Part shown: piece after piece, positions 14,606 to 23,189 of the stretch
Layout: each line of letters begins with the position of its first letter
Numbering within the stretch: the first letter of the stretch is position 1
Assembly: GCA_011390575.1 (NCBI GenBank)
Contig: JAABSE010000035.1
Span: forward strand, 1-36,438
Origin: Sphingobacteriia bacterium
GTDB lineage: Bacteria; Bacteroidota; Bacteroidia; Bacteroidales; UBA7960
Reading direction: 5' to 3'
DNA length: 36,438 bases
Made by a program: the position numbers and the translations under genes
The notes under the pieces: generated by a model
Database searches by the model: none
What the model was told of the DNA's origin: nothing
What the model saw: only the letters and a program-made list of their open reading frames with translations

Positions 14606-16957
14606 ATGCAAAACCCAATGATTAAAAAGATTACACTATTCGTTTTTTGTCTGACAACAGTCCTGTTTTCAGCCGTAGCGCAACAACACACACAAACCCT
14701 CAGAGGCAGTGTACACGATAAGATAAGCCGTGAGGGGCTTCCGGGCGCAACGATTGTCATAAAAGATTCAGAGCCCCTGATGGGCACCGTGAGCGATCTG
14801 GATGGAAACTTCGTGTTGAAGGATGTTCCCGTAGGCAGGCACAACCTCCAAATCAGTATGGTGGGCTATGAAAGCTTTATTGTGAGTGAACTGCTGGTGA
14901 GTACCGGCAGAGAAATTGTGCTCAATATTGAACTGATCCGCCATTCGGTGGATCTGGGCGAAGTAGTGGTACGTGTAAACAAGGATGTGCCCTTAAATTC
15001 GATGACTACCCTGAGCAGCCGCCAGTTTACCGTTGAAGAAACCAACCGTTATGCGGGAGGGATGGACGACCCGGCCCGCCTGGCATCGGCTTTTGCAGGT
15101 GTGGCCACACCCAATGTCACCAGCAATGGAATTTCTGTCAGGGGCAATAGTCCGGGAGGCTTGCTGTGGCGTATTGAAGGAGTGGAAGTGCCCAACCCCA
15201 ACCATTTTGCCAACCTCACCGTTGTAGGAGGAGGCGTATTAACCGCGCTGAGCAGCCAGATGATGGGAAACAGCGACTTCTTTACAGGGGCTTTCCCTGC
15301 AGAATACGGAAATGCCTCCTCGGGAGTATTTGACATCAGGCTTCGCACAGGAAACCCGTCAAGTCGCGAATTCACCATGCAGGCTGGTGTGCTGGGAATT
15401 GATCTGGCTGCCGAAGGGCCTTTTGTGGAAGGAAAAAAGGCTACCTACCTGATGAATTACCGCTACTCTGCCCTGGGCCTTATCTCGCCCTTGTTGCCCG
15501 AAGATGCCGGCTTGATCAAATACCAGGATTTTTCGTTCAATACCAGTCTGCCCACCCAAAAGGCCGGTACATTCTCTTTCTGGGGCATCGGCGCCCTTGA
15601 CAGACAGGAGATGAAAGCCGCTGACATGGATCAATGGCAATCGGACTTCGACCGCGACGATTCCCAAACTTCCCTGTATATGTTTGCGTCAGGTTTGTCG
15701 CACAAATGGGTAACAGGAAGCAAAACCTTTATCAGTTCTACCCTGTCGGCCTCAGGCAACGGACTGGATCATGCCGAGCAGCGAATGGGTTACGATTTGG
15801 AGCGTTTTCCCCAGTCGGGGGCTGTCAACCACAGCTGGAGATACGGGTTGCAGTCTGCCATCAATCACAGCTTTGGTGAAAGACATACCAACAAAACAGG
15901 CTTTTACTTCAGCCACCTGGCTTATGCCATCGACATCGAACAATCGGTTGATGAAGGGGCTGCTCCCGAGCGCATCATGAAAGAAAACGGTAGTTCGGGC
16001 CTGCTGCAGCTCTTCTCTCAGTCGAAGATAACCCTTGCCACCGGGCTGACACTGAATGCAGGGTTGCATGCACAATATTTCCTGCTCAACCAGAACTATG
16101 CTATTGAACCCCGCGCCGGACTGAAATACGAGATCAACGCAAATCACAGTTTAGCACTGGGGTATGGCATGCACAGCCGGTTGGAGGATCTTCCGGTGTA
16201 TTTTGTTGAGCAAAATGGCACCCAGACCAACAAAGACCTGGATTTGATGCGCTCAACTCATTATGTACTGGCCTGGGACGTAAAACTGGGGGAGCACATG
16301 CGTATGAGCATCGAACCTTATTACCAGCACCTGACGAAGGTGCCGGTGGCTCCTGACAGCTACATTTCCACCATCAATACAGATGAGAATATTTTTTTCA
16401 GGCATGTGCTGGTAAGTGAAGGAAAAGGGAGAAACATTGGCGTTGATTTTACGCTGGAGCGTTTTCTGCACAAAGGGATGTACTTTTTGGTTACCGCCTC
16501 AGTTTTTGATTCCAAATACACCGCAGCTGACAACATTGAGCGTAACACCCGCTTCAACAAGAATTATGTTCTCAATGCCCTTATAGGAAAAGAATGGTTG
16601 ATGGGAAGCCACAAAAACAATATGCTCAGCGTGAATCTGCGCATCAATTACATGGGAGGCAACCGGATGGAACCCATTGATTATAACGCTTCGCTTGCAG
16701 CCCGCGACGCCATTTATGGCGAAACCAACGGGGAACTGGCTTTCGCAAAAAAGTATGATGACATGCCTATCATTTCTTTTACGGTTTCCTACCGTAGAAA
16801 CAGGCCTCAGTATGCTTCCGTCTGGTCACTGCAAATGCTCAACGTTACCAAAACACAGGAATTTTCGAATCATTACTACAACCTGGAAAGCGAAACCATC
16901 CAAACCGATTTCAATGGCATCATGCTGCCGAATATTAGTTACAGGGTGGAGTTTTAG
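14606..16957 (+). CDS. TonB-dependent outer-membrane receptor with carboxypeptidase-regulatory-like domain
   Basis: 783 aa. Signal peptide at about 1-25 (LFVFCLTTVLFSAVAQ); an alternative start at 14618 would keep it. Residues about 30-115 form a CarboxypepD_reg-like domain (GLPGATIVIKD, GTVSDLDGNFVLKDVP), then a plug domain (SVRGNSPGGLLWRIEGVEVP, FFTGAFPAEYGNASSGVFD) and a 22-strand-type barrel ending in YRVEF, an aromatic C-terminus as outer-membrane barrels need. It imports a ligand with TonB-ExbBD energy; no SusD partner follows, so it is not a classic glycan utilisation pair. The cargo may be a metal chelate, peptide or small molecule. The upstream membrane AraC gene is the likely regulator. 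Confidence 0.9.
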   Translation: MQNPMIKKITLFVFCLTTVLFSAVAQQHTQTLRGSVHDKISREGLPGATIVIKDSEPLMGTVSDLDGNFVLKDVPVGRHNLQISMVGYESFIVSELLVSTGREIVLNIELIRHSVDLGEVVVRVNKDVPLNSMTTLSSRQFTVEETNRYAGGMDDPARLASAFAGVATPNVTSNGISVRGNSPGGLLWRIEGVEVPNPNHFANLTVVGGGVLTALSSQMMGNSDFFTGAFPAEYGNASSGVFDIRLRTGNPSSREFTMQAGVLGIDLAAEGPFVEGKKATYLMNYRYSALGLISPLLPEDAGLIKYQDFSFNTSLPTQKAGTFSFWGIGALDRQEMKAADMDQWQSDFDRDDSQTSLYMFASGLSHKWVTGSKTFISSTLSASGNGLDHAEQRMGYDLERFPQSGAVNHSWRYGLQSAINHSFGERHTNKTGFYFSHLAYAIDIEQSVDEGAAPERIMKENGSSGLLQLFSQSKITLATGLTLNAGLHAQYFLLNQNYAIEPRAGLKYEINANHSLALGYGMHSRLEDLPVYFVEQNGTQTNKDLDLMRSTHYVLAWDVKLGEHMRMSIEPYYQHLTKVPVAPDSYISTINTDENIFFRHVLVSEGKGRNIGVDFTLERFLHKGMYFLVTASVFDSKYTAADNIERNTRFNKNYVLNALIGKEWLMGSHKNNMLSVNLRINYMGGNRMEPIDYNASLAARDAIYGETNGELAFAKKYDDMPIISFTVSYRRNRPQYASVWSLQMLNVTKTQEFSNHYYNLESETIQTDFNGIMLPNISYRVEF

Positions 16958-16973
16958 GAATCGGGAGCCCGGT

Positions 16974-18272
16974 TCAAAAAGCTATCATGAACTCTGTAAA
17001 CCCATCGGCCTTTGTTTGGAGGCGGAACCGGAAGCCATGATTGCTCAACACCTCGCGGACAAGGGTTAATCCAACACCTTGTCCGTGTTTTTTGGTGGAG
17101 AAGAAGGGGGTGAAAAGCCTCCTGCGGGTTTCTTCAGTAATGGGTTCGCCATTGTTGCGGATGAAGATGGCCGGGGGCTCATGGACGAGTTGTATTTCAA
17201 TGATGCCTTTTCCATGGATGGCTTCCATGGCATTTTTCAGGATATTCACCAGCACCTGTTCCATTTGCACTGGATCGGCCTCCACGAAAAGAGGAGTACC
17301 ATCCAGTTGTTGAACCAACTCAATCCGGGCTTCCCGGAATCGGGGTTCCATCAGCCTGAGTACTCCCCTGGCAAGGTCATGCATATCTGTAGAAACAGGC
17401 CGCGGGGGAGGCAGTTTCACCACATTGGCCAGGTTCGACATAAAGGCAGACAGATGTTCGTTGCGGGTAATGGAGACATTCAGGGCAGAGAGGTAGTCTG
17501 CTCTTTCTGCGGGGGGCAAATCATCGGCATAAGCCAGCAGTGACGACAACAGCGAATTTACGGCTCCTGCCGAATTGTTTATCTCGTGCGACATCATCCG
17601 GATGACCTTTTCATAGGACTGCCTCTCCAGGGCCATGATTTCGCGGGTTTGTTCTTCGAGTGTGATGAATGGCCGGCTGAACCCCCTGTCGGAAAAACCG
17701 GCTCTTTCTATCCGATAGCTTCTGCCGCCGTCCATTCTTGCTATGATGCGCTGATGGGGTTCTAATTCGCTAAGAATTTTAGCCCAGCCATCGGGCAGTT
17801 CAGAAAGGTGCATCCCTTTAATCGTATTTTCTGTAAGGCCAAAAAGCAGCAGGGCAGCCGGATTGGCTTCTGTGATTTTTTCGTCGAAATCGAGGATGAG
17901 GATGCCCTGGGGAGACGCATGGATGAGTTTGTGCAGGAAGAAGTGGGTCTCTTCCTGCTGCAGCCGCTCCTGGCGCAAGGCATCCACCATTCGGTTGTAG
18001 ACATGGGTGAGGGTGTCAATTTCTTTTTGTCCTACCGGCACCAGGCGTGTGGTAAAGTCCTGCTCTTCGAGTAGTTTTGCCCCTTCAGATATGGCTTTGA
18101 TGGGTGCCAGCAACGACCGCTGAAACCAGAAAAACACAAAGAGAGAAAGCAAAATACCGCCTTCAGCAGCCAAAAAATACCACTTGTTGACAGCCAGTAG
18201 CTGCCATGCCCCAAACCCCAAAAGAAGGTAGATGGGTACAGCCCATATCCAGAATTTAGCTTTCAGACTCAT
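16974..18272 (-). CDS. Membrane sensor histidine kinase (HAMP-PAS, NtrY-like)
   Basis: 432 aa. Two membrane segments (about 8-27 and 33-51) with hardly any periplasmic loop, HAMP (about 52-103), a PAS-like domain (about 112-215), the phosphoacceptor H-box MSHEINN (H229), the N-box NILKNAMEAI and a G2-type box GQGVGLTLV. The short loop suggests sensing within the membrane or cytoplasm. Oddity: the G1 box reads RNNGEPI, with Asn373 where most kinases have Asp. It should phosphorylate the response regulator encoded just upstream, whose 3' end it overlaps by 17 nt, indicating translational coupling. The target is probably the adjoining efflux system. Confidence 0.9.
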   Translation of the reverse strand: MSLKAKFWIWAVPIYLLLGFGAWQLLAVNKWYFLAAEGGILLSLFVFFWFQRSLLAPIKAISEGAKLLEEQDFTTRLVPVGQKEIDTLTHVYNRMVDALRQERLQQEETHFFLHKLIHASPQGILILDFDEKITEANPAALLLFGLTENTIKGMHLSELPDGWAKILSELEPHQRIIARMDGGRSYRIERAGFSDRGFSRPFITLEEQTREIMALERQSYEKVIRMMSHEINNSAGAVNSLLSSLLAYADDLPPAERADYLSALNVSITRNEHLSAFMSNLANVVKLPPPRPVSTDMHDLARGVLRLMEPRFREARIELVQQLDGTPLFVEADPVQMEQVLVNILKNAMEAIHGKGIIEIQLVHEPPAIFIRNNGEPITEETRRRLFTPFFSTKKHGQGVGLTLVREVLSNHGFRFRLQTKADGFTEFMIAF

Positions 18273-19638
18273 AAGGAATATTATATTTCTCCATTCTGCG
18301 GTACAACGCCCCGCGACTTAAGCCCAATGAGCGGGCCACCCTGGCAATATTGTTGTTAAACGCTTTGATTGCCTTTTCAATCATGAGCTTTTCCATCTGT
18401 TCCAGGGTGAGCATGCCGGGCGAATCGAGCGGATTGGTATGGGCTGAAAGCGGCGCACCCTGGTATTGCTCTGTAAAGTCTGCCACATCAAGGGTTTGTT
18501 TTCCTGAAACCAGGATTACACGCTCTATCAGGTTTTTCAATTCCCTGATGTTTCCGGGAAAAGGGAGCCCTTTGAGCCATTTCATCACCTCAGAAGAAAA
18601 ATGCACTACCGGAAGCTGCTGACTGCGGGTGAGTTGCAGGGAAAAATGCCTGGCAAGAACGGGAATATCGGTTGGTCGTTCGCGCAAAGGAGGAAGTTCG
18701 AGAGAAATTACATTGATGCGATAAAACAGATCCTCGCGAAAGAGTCCTTTTTCAACCATCTGCCTCAGGTTACGATTGGTGGCACAAATAACCCGCACAT
18801 CGGCCTGCCGTGGGGTACTGTCGCCCAGCACTTCATAGGTTTTTTCCTGCAACACCCGTAGCAGTTTCACCTGGCAGGCGGGATCGAGTTCGGCAATTTC
18901 GTCCAGAAAAATGGTTCCTCCACGGGCCAGTTCGAAACGTCCTACCCGGTCGGTATATGCATCGGTAAAGGCCCCTTTGCGATGGCCAAACATTTCACTT
19001 TCGAACAAGGAGCTGGAGATACCGCCCAGGTTTACTTTTACAAAAGCTCCTTGTTTGCGGTTGCTGTTGCGGTGGATGGCTTCGGCAACCAGTTCCTTCC
19101 CGGTACCACTTTCGCCCGTCACAAGCACCGGGGCATCGTTGCCGGCAATACGACCCAGGGTTTGCAAAACTTTAACCAGGCGGGGTGATTCTCCAATAAT
19201 TTCATCAAAATCGAAACGGTAGTTGAGGTCTTTCCTACCCGACTCCTCCGTGTCATCCGGCTGACTTAATGCCAAAGCAGCCTGCAGGGTGGAAAGCAGG
19301 GATTCGTTGTTCCAGGGTTTGGAAACGAAGCTGAAAGCACCCAGGCGCATTCCTTTCACGGCCAGTTCTATGCTGCCCCATCCCGAAATGAGGATCACGG
19401 GTAAGAGCGGTTGAAGGATTTTTATTTTTTGAAGTAACTCAAGACCCTCTTCGCCAGAAGTCTCGAGAGCATAATTCATGTCGAGCAAAGCAGCACTTAT
19501 TTTTCCGGTGCGTATGCTGTTCAGTGCTTCCTGCGGATTAGCAGCAACCTCGCACACATAGCCCGCTCTGCGCAGAAGCATTTCAAGCGAGGTGCGTACC
19601 GCAGCATCATCATCTACTACCAGGATTTTATATTGCAT
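18256..19638 (-). CDS. Sigma-54-dependent response regulator, NtrC family
   Basis: 460 aa from the chosen start. Receiver domain (1-120) with acidic pocket D9-D11, phosphoacceptor D53 in LLDMNY, and a conserved Lys in SKPW. AAA+ domain (about 135-370) with Walker A GESGTGKE, the sigma-54 contact loop written GAFTDA (222-227) rather than GAFTGA, Walker B FLDEIAEL, and ATNRNL. A Fis-type helix-turn-helix closes it (about 420-455, ARSLGLSRGALYRRM). It activates RpoN promoters when phosphorylated. A -7 element at 19676-19683 places transcription start near 19669, so the in-frame ATG at 19668 would have almost no leader; the start at 19638 is preferred. Partner kinase gene overlaps downstream. Confidence 0.93.
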   Translation of the reverse strand: MQYKILVVDDDAAVRTSLEMLLRRAGYVCEVAANPQEALNSIRTGKISAALLDMNYALETSGEEGLELLQKIKILQPLLPVILISGWGSIELAVKGMRLGAFSFVSKPWNNESLLSTLQAALALSQPDDTEESGRKDLNYRFDFDEIIGESPRLVKVLQTLGRIAGNDAPVLVTGESGTGKELVAEAIHRNSNRKQGAFVKVNLGGISSSLFESEMFGHRKGAFTDAYTDRVGRFELARGGTIFLDEIAELDPACQVKLLRVLQEKTYEVLGDSTPRQADVRVICATNRNLRQMVEKGLFREDLFYRINVISLELPPLRERPTDIPVLARHFSLQLTRSQQLPVVHFSSEVMKWLKGLPFPGNIRELKNLIERVILVSGKQTLDVADFTEQYQGAPLSAHTNPLDSPGMLTLEQMEKLMIEKAIKAFNNNIARVARSLGLSRGALYRRMEKYNIPYESES

Positions 19639-19675
19639 CGGGTTAATTTTTTCTGTACGGGATCCCATGAAGATT

Positions 19676-19683
19676 CAAATTTA
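19676..19683 (-). promoter_or_regulatory. Bacteroidota -7 element for the regulator-kinase operon
   Basis: Minus strand TAAATTTG, an exact TAnnTTTG match 38 bp before the chosen start; no clear -33. It suggests constitutive transcription of the regulator pair apart from the transporter genes upstream. Confidence 0.5.
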
Positions 19684-19761
19684 AGGAACATAAGGGTATG
19701 TTGGTTAAAAAAATGAAGATATTGTCAGGCCGGGGAAGCGGGGAAGGGAACCTGCCGCCGC

Positions 19762-20988
19762 TTATTCCTCCTTTAGTGCCTGTGCCGGTTCCATCCGGGA
19801 TGCCTTCATGGCAGGATACCAGGCAAAAAGAATCACCATGGCCACAATAAATAAAAATATTCCCAGCAGTGCCTGGTAATAGAAAACGGAGTCCATGGGA
19901 AATACTTTTAAAAGTGGAATTTGTGCCAGGATGAAAATGGCCGGAACGATTCCCAGCAGGCTTACAAATACCATTTCCATCACCAGCCGCCATTGCAGTG
20001 CGTGTTGTGTAGAACCCACTGCCAGCAATACCCCCATCTCGGGTTTGCGTTTGTTGATGTTGTAGCTGAAAATACCTGTTAGCCCAAGCAGAGCCGTGAA
20101 CAGCAGGAATAAAGCCAGGAAAATAATCAGCACCAAATCAACCCTTTCCCGTTCAAGGTTGCGATTCTTTCTTGCTTCCATAGAAGCCAGGGTGCTGATG
20201 CTCCAGGTTTCCTTGTCTACTGTAGTAAAAATGCGGTGGCTGATTTGCTCCATCAAACCAGGCTGGCGGGGATCATTCACATGCAGATACAGTTCTATTC
20301 TTCTTGATTTCAGGGGCCATTCAGTTGGAAAAAAAATTGTGGGCTCCGGTTTTTCGAACGAAAACCGTTTAACAGGTTCCACCACCCCGGTTACCCGGCA
20401 GCTGCGATCCCTGGCAATGACAATTTTCCCGGTGGCGGGATTATCCCCAAAAAGTTTCTCCGCAAGCAATCTGTTGATAACAATGGGAGCATAAATATTT
20501 TCTATAGCCATACCCTCACTGCTCTCAGAAAAAGGAAATACAGAAACGTACAGATTGATCTCTTCCTGTTTATACCAACTGCCTTCTGCCATTTGAAATC
20601 CAAGCACTTCGTTCAGGTTTACATCTGCACCCCTGAACTGGGCATGGGTTTCAATACTATCGGCTTTAATGCGTGAAGAAGTATATGCATCTACCAGGGG
20701 GCCGTCTACGGCCTTTCCCACCATTTTCACTCCTGGCAAAAAGGATAGATTTCGGGACAATTTCTCCATGTCTTCCAGGTATCGTTCCTGCCCGGCCGTA
20801 TTGGAAACCATCTGCAACATGATGCGGTTATGGGTTTCGTAGTTGTCGGGGATAAGGTAGACATTGATTTTCTCCGCCAGAAAATAACCACTGCCAAAAA
20901 CGAGAATAAACAATACAAACATCTCAATGGCAATAAAAGTGTTTTTGCTTTTGCGGTTCCAGATTACTTTAAAAATATTAAATATCAT
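19762..20988 (-). CDS. ABC transporter permease, FtsX/MacB type (second of pair)
   Basis: 408 aa with the MacB layout: one N-terminal membrane helix (about 18-38), a large periplasmic domain (about 45-275), and three C-terminal helices (about 285-307, 330-358, 368-395), ending in ASRMEPAQALKEE, the usual coupling-helix end. Its ATG overlaps the TGA of the preceding permease as ATGA, so the two are translated together and probably form a heterodimer. With the ATPase and the HlyD-type adaptor it makes a mechanotransmission-type export system. Substrate unknown; relatives export macrolides, lipopeptides or lipoproteins. Confidence 0.9.
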   Translation of the reverse strand: MIFNIFKVIWNRKSKNTFIAIEMFVLFILVFGSGYFLAEKINVYLIPDNYETHNRIMLQMVSNTAGQERYLEDMEKLSRNLSFLPGVKMVGKAVDGPLVDAYTSSRIKADSIETHAQFRGADVNLNEVLGFQMAEGSWYKQEEINLYVSVFPFSESSEGMAIENIYAPIVINRLLAEKLFGDNPATGKIVIARDRSCRVTGVVEPVKRFSFEKPEPTIFFPTEWPLKSRRIELYLHVNDPRQPGLMEQISHRIFTTVDKETWSISTLASMEARKNRNLERERVDLVLIIFLALFLLFTALLGLTGIFSYNINKRKPEMGVLLAVGSTQHALQWRLVMEMVFVSLLGIVPAIFILAQIPLLKVFPMDSVFYYQALLGIFLFIVAMVILFAWYPAMKASRMEPAQALKEE

Positions 20989-22241
20989 AATGCACCTCCT
21001 TTCAGGACTGCTGCGGGTTGGGTCTGGCTGATCCGGATAGCAGGAATCAGCCCTGACAAAATACTAAGGACAAAAACGGAAATGATGGTAACCAGAAACG
21101 GGAGCCACGAAACAGATATTTCCACAAAATTGGCTGCTTGTTCCCACTGGCCGCGAAAGAGCAGCCCGGAGAAAAGGTGCGCCACCACAATTGTCAATAC
21201 AAACCCCACCGAGGCTCCGATAGCGGTGATGAGGGTGTTTTCGGCCAGCAGTTGCCTGATAAGGGTGAGGCGGGTGGCCCCAAATGCTTTGCGCAGCCCT
21301 ATTTCGCGGGCACGTTCGCCAATCCATGTAAGGTTGATGGCAACAAGGTTCAGGGCTGGGATAAGCATGATGCCCAGCATGCGCAAAAAGATTTGCAGCC
21401 ACGAGGAAGAGAACCCCACTTCGCCCGTATTTTGCCAGCTCCTGAAATAATCTTCGAAGGCGGTGTCGGGTCCCGGTACAATGAGTTCATTGTGTTCGGG
21501 AAGGGATAGGGAAAAATTGCGAATCACCGTTTGCACCTCCTGTTTCATGGCATTTACATCCTTACTGCTTTCACCCATCAGCATCAGCTTGTACGAACCC
21601 AGAAAATCTGCAAAGTTTTCCTGTTTGTTGAGGGTAAAAGGAATCCAGAGGTCTCCATGCGAATATCTGCGTACCGACGATACATCGCTTACCACACCAA
21701 TGATCCGGAAGGGGCGGCCAAGGAGTTCAATGCTGCGCCCCAGGGCATCTTCATTTGCAAATTCTTTCCGGGCAATGGATTGAGCTATGACAACCACTTC
21801 CGAACCATTATCCACTTCTTCCTGGGTAAAGGGCCGCCCGGAAACAAAGTTATAGTTGTTTATCCTCCAGTAACCGGCATCGGTATAAATCAGCTTTGAA
21901 GGTGTAACGCCATGGACACTAACAAAATTCCATTCCGTCTCCGCCCATTGCGAAATGGCTACGGGTGTATTCAACTCTTTCTTTAGGTGAGACACCATGT
22001 CGTTGCCCAGGTAACTGTTATACTGCCCACCGGTGTCGGTGTCTTTAAGGATACCCCGGCTCAGGAACACAGTGCGGTCGAGGTTTACCTCCGCTGCACC
22101 CGGAGCCATCACCATCTCATGCTGCATGCTGATAATCAGCACTATCATTACTGTTATAGCTATGGCCGTAATGCTCAATGCCGAGAAGAAGGGGTTGCTC
22201 TTGAGCATTTGCAGGGCCATTTTAAAATAGGTTGTATTCAT
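20985..22241 (-). CDS. ABC transporter permease, FtsX/MacB type (first of pair)
   Basis: 418 aa, same architecture as the next gene: N-terminal helix (about 18-40, LSITAIAITVMIVLIIS), periplasmic core (about 45-280), and C-terminal FtsX domain with the cytoplasmic signature WIGERAREIGLRKAFGATR (about 308-326) and a final helix before ISQTQPAAVLKGGAL. The intact RERAREIGLRKA-like motif marks the canonical ATPase contact, while the partner permease has NKRKPEMGVLLAVGST, a weaker version. The ATPase gene lies 167 bp upstream in the same direction. Confidence 0.9.
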   Translation of the reverse strand: MNTTYFKMALQMLKSNPFFSALSITAIAITVMIVLIISMQHEMVMAPGAAEVNLDRTVFLSRGILKDTDTGGQYNSYLGNDMVSHLKKELNTPVAISQWAETEWNFVSVHGVTPSKLIYTDAGYWRINNYNFVSGRPFTQEEVDNGSEVVVIAQSIARKEFANEDALGRSIELLGRPFRIIGVVSDVSSVRRYSHGDLWIPFTLNKQENFADFLGSYKLMLMGESSKDVNAMKQEVQTVIRNFSLSLPEHNELIVPGPDTAFEDYFRSWQNTGEVGFSSSWLQIFLRMLGIMLIPALNLVAINLTWIGERAREIGLRKAFGATRLTLIRQLLAENTLITAIGASVGFVLTIVVAHLFSGLLFRGQWEQAANFVEISVSWLPFLVTIISVFVLSILSGLIPAIRISQTQPAAVLKGGAL

Positions 22242-22281
22242 TCGAATATATTTTTATACACTACTGTTATTCAAGGTTATG

Positions 22282-22356
22282 TAATCCACGTTGGATTATT
22301 TTTTGTGGTACCGGGACCGGGTTTCGATACCGGTGATTGGGGTACTCCTGTCCCGG
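22282..22356. repeat. Hairpins in the ATPase-permease spacer
   Basis: TAATCCA-CGT-TGGATTA (22282-22298) is a 7-bp hairpin followed on the plus strand by T residues. CCGGGAC (22311-22317) pairs with GTCCCGG (22350-22356), and an alternative stem ACCGG/CCGGT (22316-22320 with 22330-22334) would exclude it. On the minus-strand transcript these lie between the ATPase and the first permease gene. Confidence 0.5.
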
Positions 22357-22408
22357 ATGACTTTTCGCACCCGTATTTCAGGCTCTCAATCATTTTCTCC
22401 GGCCATTC

Positions 22409-23074
22409 TCAGGAAACCTGCCGTCCGTCGAAAAAGCGTATGATGCGCGGGGTCTGCCGGGCCAGCTGTTCATCGTGGGTGACCATCACCACGGTAGTTT
22501 GGTGATTTTTGTTGAGGTGCTCGAGCATTTCCATAATATCCTCTCCGTTTTTACTGTCCAGGTTACCGGTGGGCTCATCCGCCAGCAGCAAGCCGGGATT
22601 TCCTGCAATGGCACGGGCGATGGCAACCCTTTGCGACTGCCCCCCGGAAAGCTCAGCCGGAAAATGCCGCATGCGGTGCGACAAGCCAACCATTTCAAGA
22701 ACCTCCTGTGTGCGGGTTTTTCGCTCTGACGCGGTCATACGGCTGTATAACAGCGGCATGCTGACGTTGTCAAAAACATTCAGGGCATTGATAAGGTGAA
22801 AGCTCTGAAAGATAAACCCGATATTCTGGTTGCGCATGCGGGCAGCCTCTTTGTCTGACAATTGCCGGGTGTTTTTATCCTGAAAGGACACTTCTCCCTG
22901 GCTGGGCTTGTCGAGCAGGCCAATGATATTCAGCAGGGTGCTTTTCCCGCAGCCCGAAGGGCCCATCACCGAAACAAATTCTCCCCGGCCGATTTCCAGG
23001 TTTACATTTTCCAGGGCGATGGTTTCTACCGTTTTGGTGCGGTATACTTTTTGAATTTCTTTGAGTTGAATCAT
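22409..23074 (-). CDS. ABC transporter ATP-binding protein (MacB/LolD type)
   Basis: 221 aa, the standard length of stand-alone MacB/LolD-like ATPases. Walker A GPSGCGKST (38-46), Q-loop around IGFIFQSFHL, signature LSGGQSQR (142-149), Walker B LLLADEPTGNLDS, and switch His in VTHDEQ. It energises the FtsX-type permease pair encoded next. Gene order adaptor-ATPase-permease-permease matches tripartite exporters in Bacteroidota. Spacing of 115 bp after the adaptor gene, with no recognised terminator, is compatible with one long transcript. Confidence 0.95.
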   Translation of the reverse strand: MIQLKEIQKVYRTKTVETIALENVNLEIGRGEFVSVMGPSGCGKSTLLNIIGLLDKPSQGEVSFQDKNTRQLSDKEAARMRNQNIGFIFQSFHLINALNVFDNVSMPLLYSRMTASERKTRTQEVLEMVGLSHRMRHFPAELSGGQSQRVAIARAIAGNPGLLLADEPTGNLDSKNGEDIMEMLEHLNKNHQTTVVMVTHDEQLARQTPRIIRFFDGRQVS

Positions 23075-23189
23075 GGTTATTTTTATTATGTTGAATCTGT
23101 ATTTGTTATTTAGATTGTATATGGTATTCTGAACGAAGTGCTTATGATTTACTGTTGCTATCGAACGCCCGATTCCTGGTTGCCTGATC

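Noticed and set aside
20830-21450. 206-codon plus-strand frame opposite the permease genes
   Set aside because: It is antisense to two well-supported overlapping permeases and has no domain or promoter.
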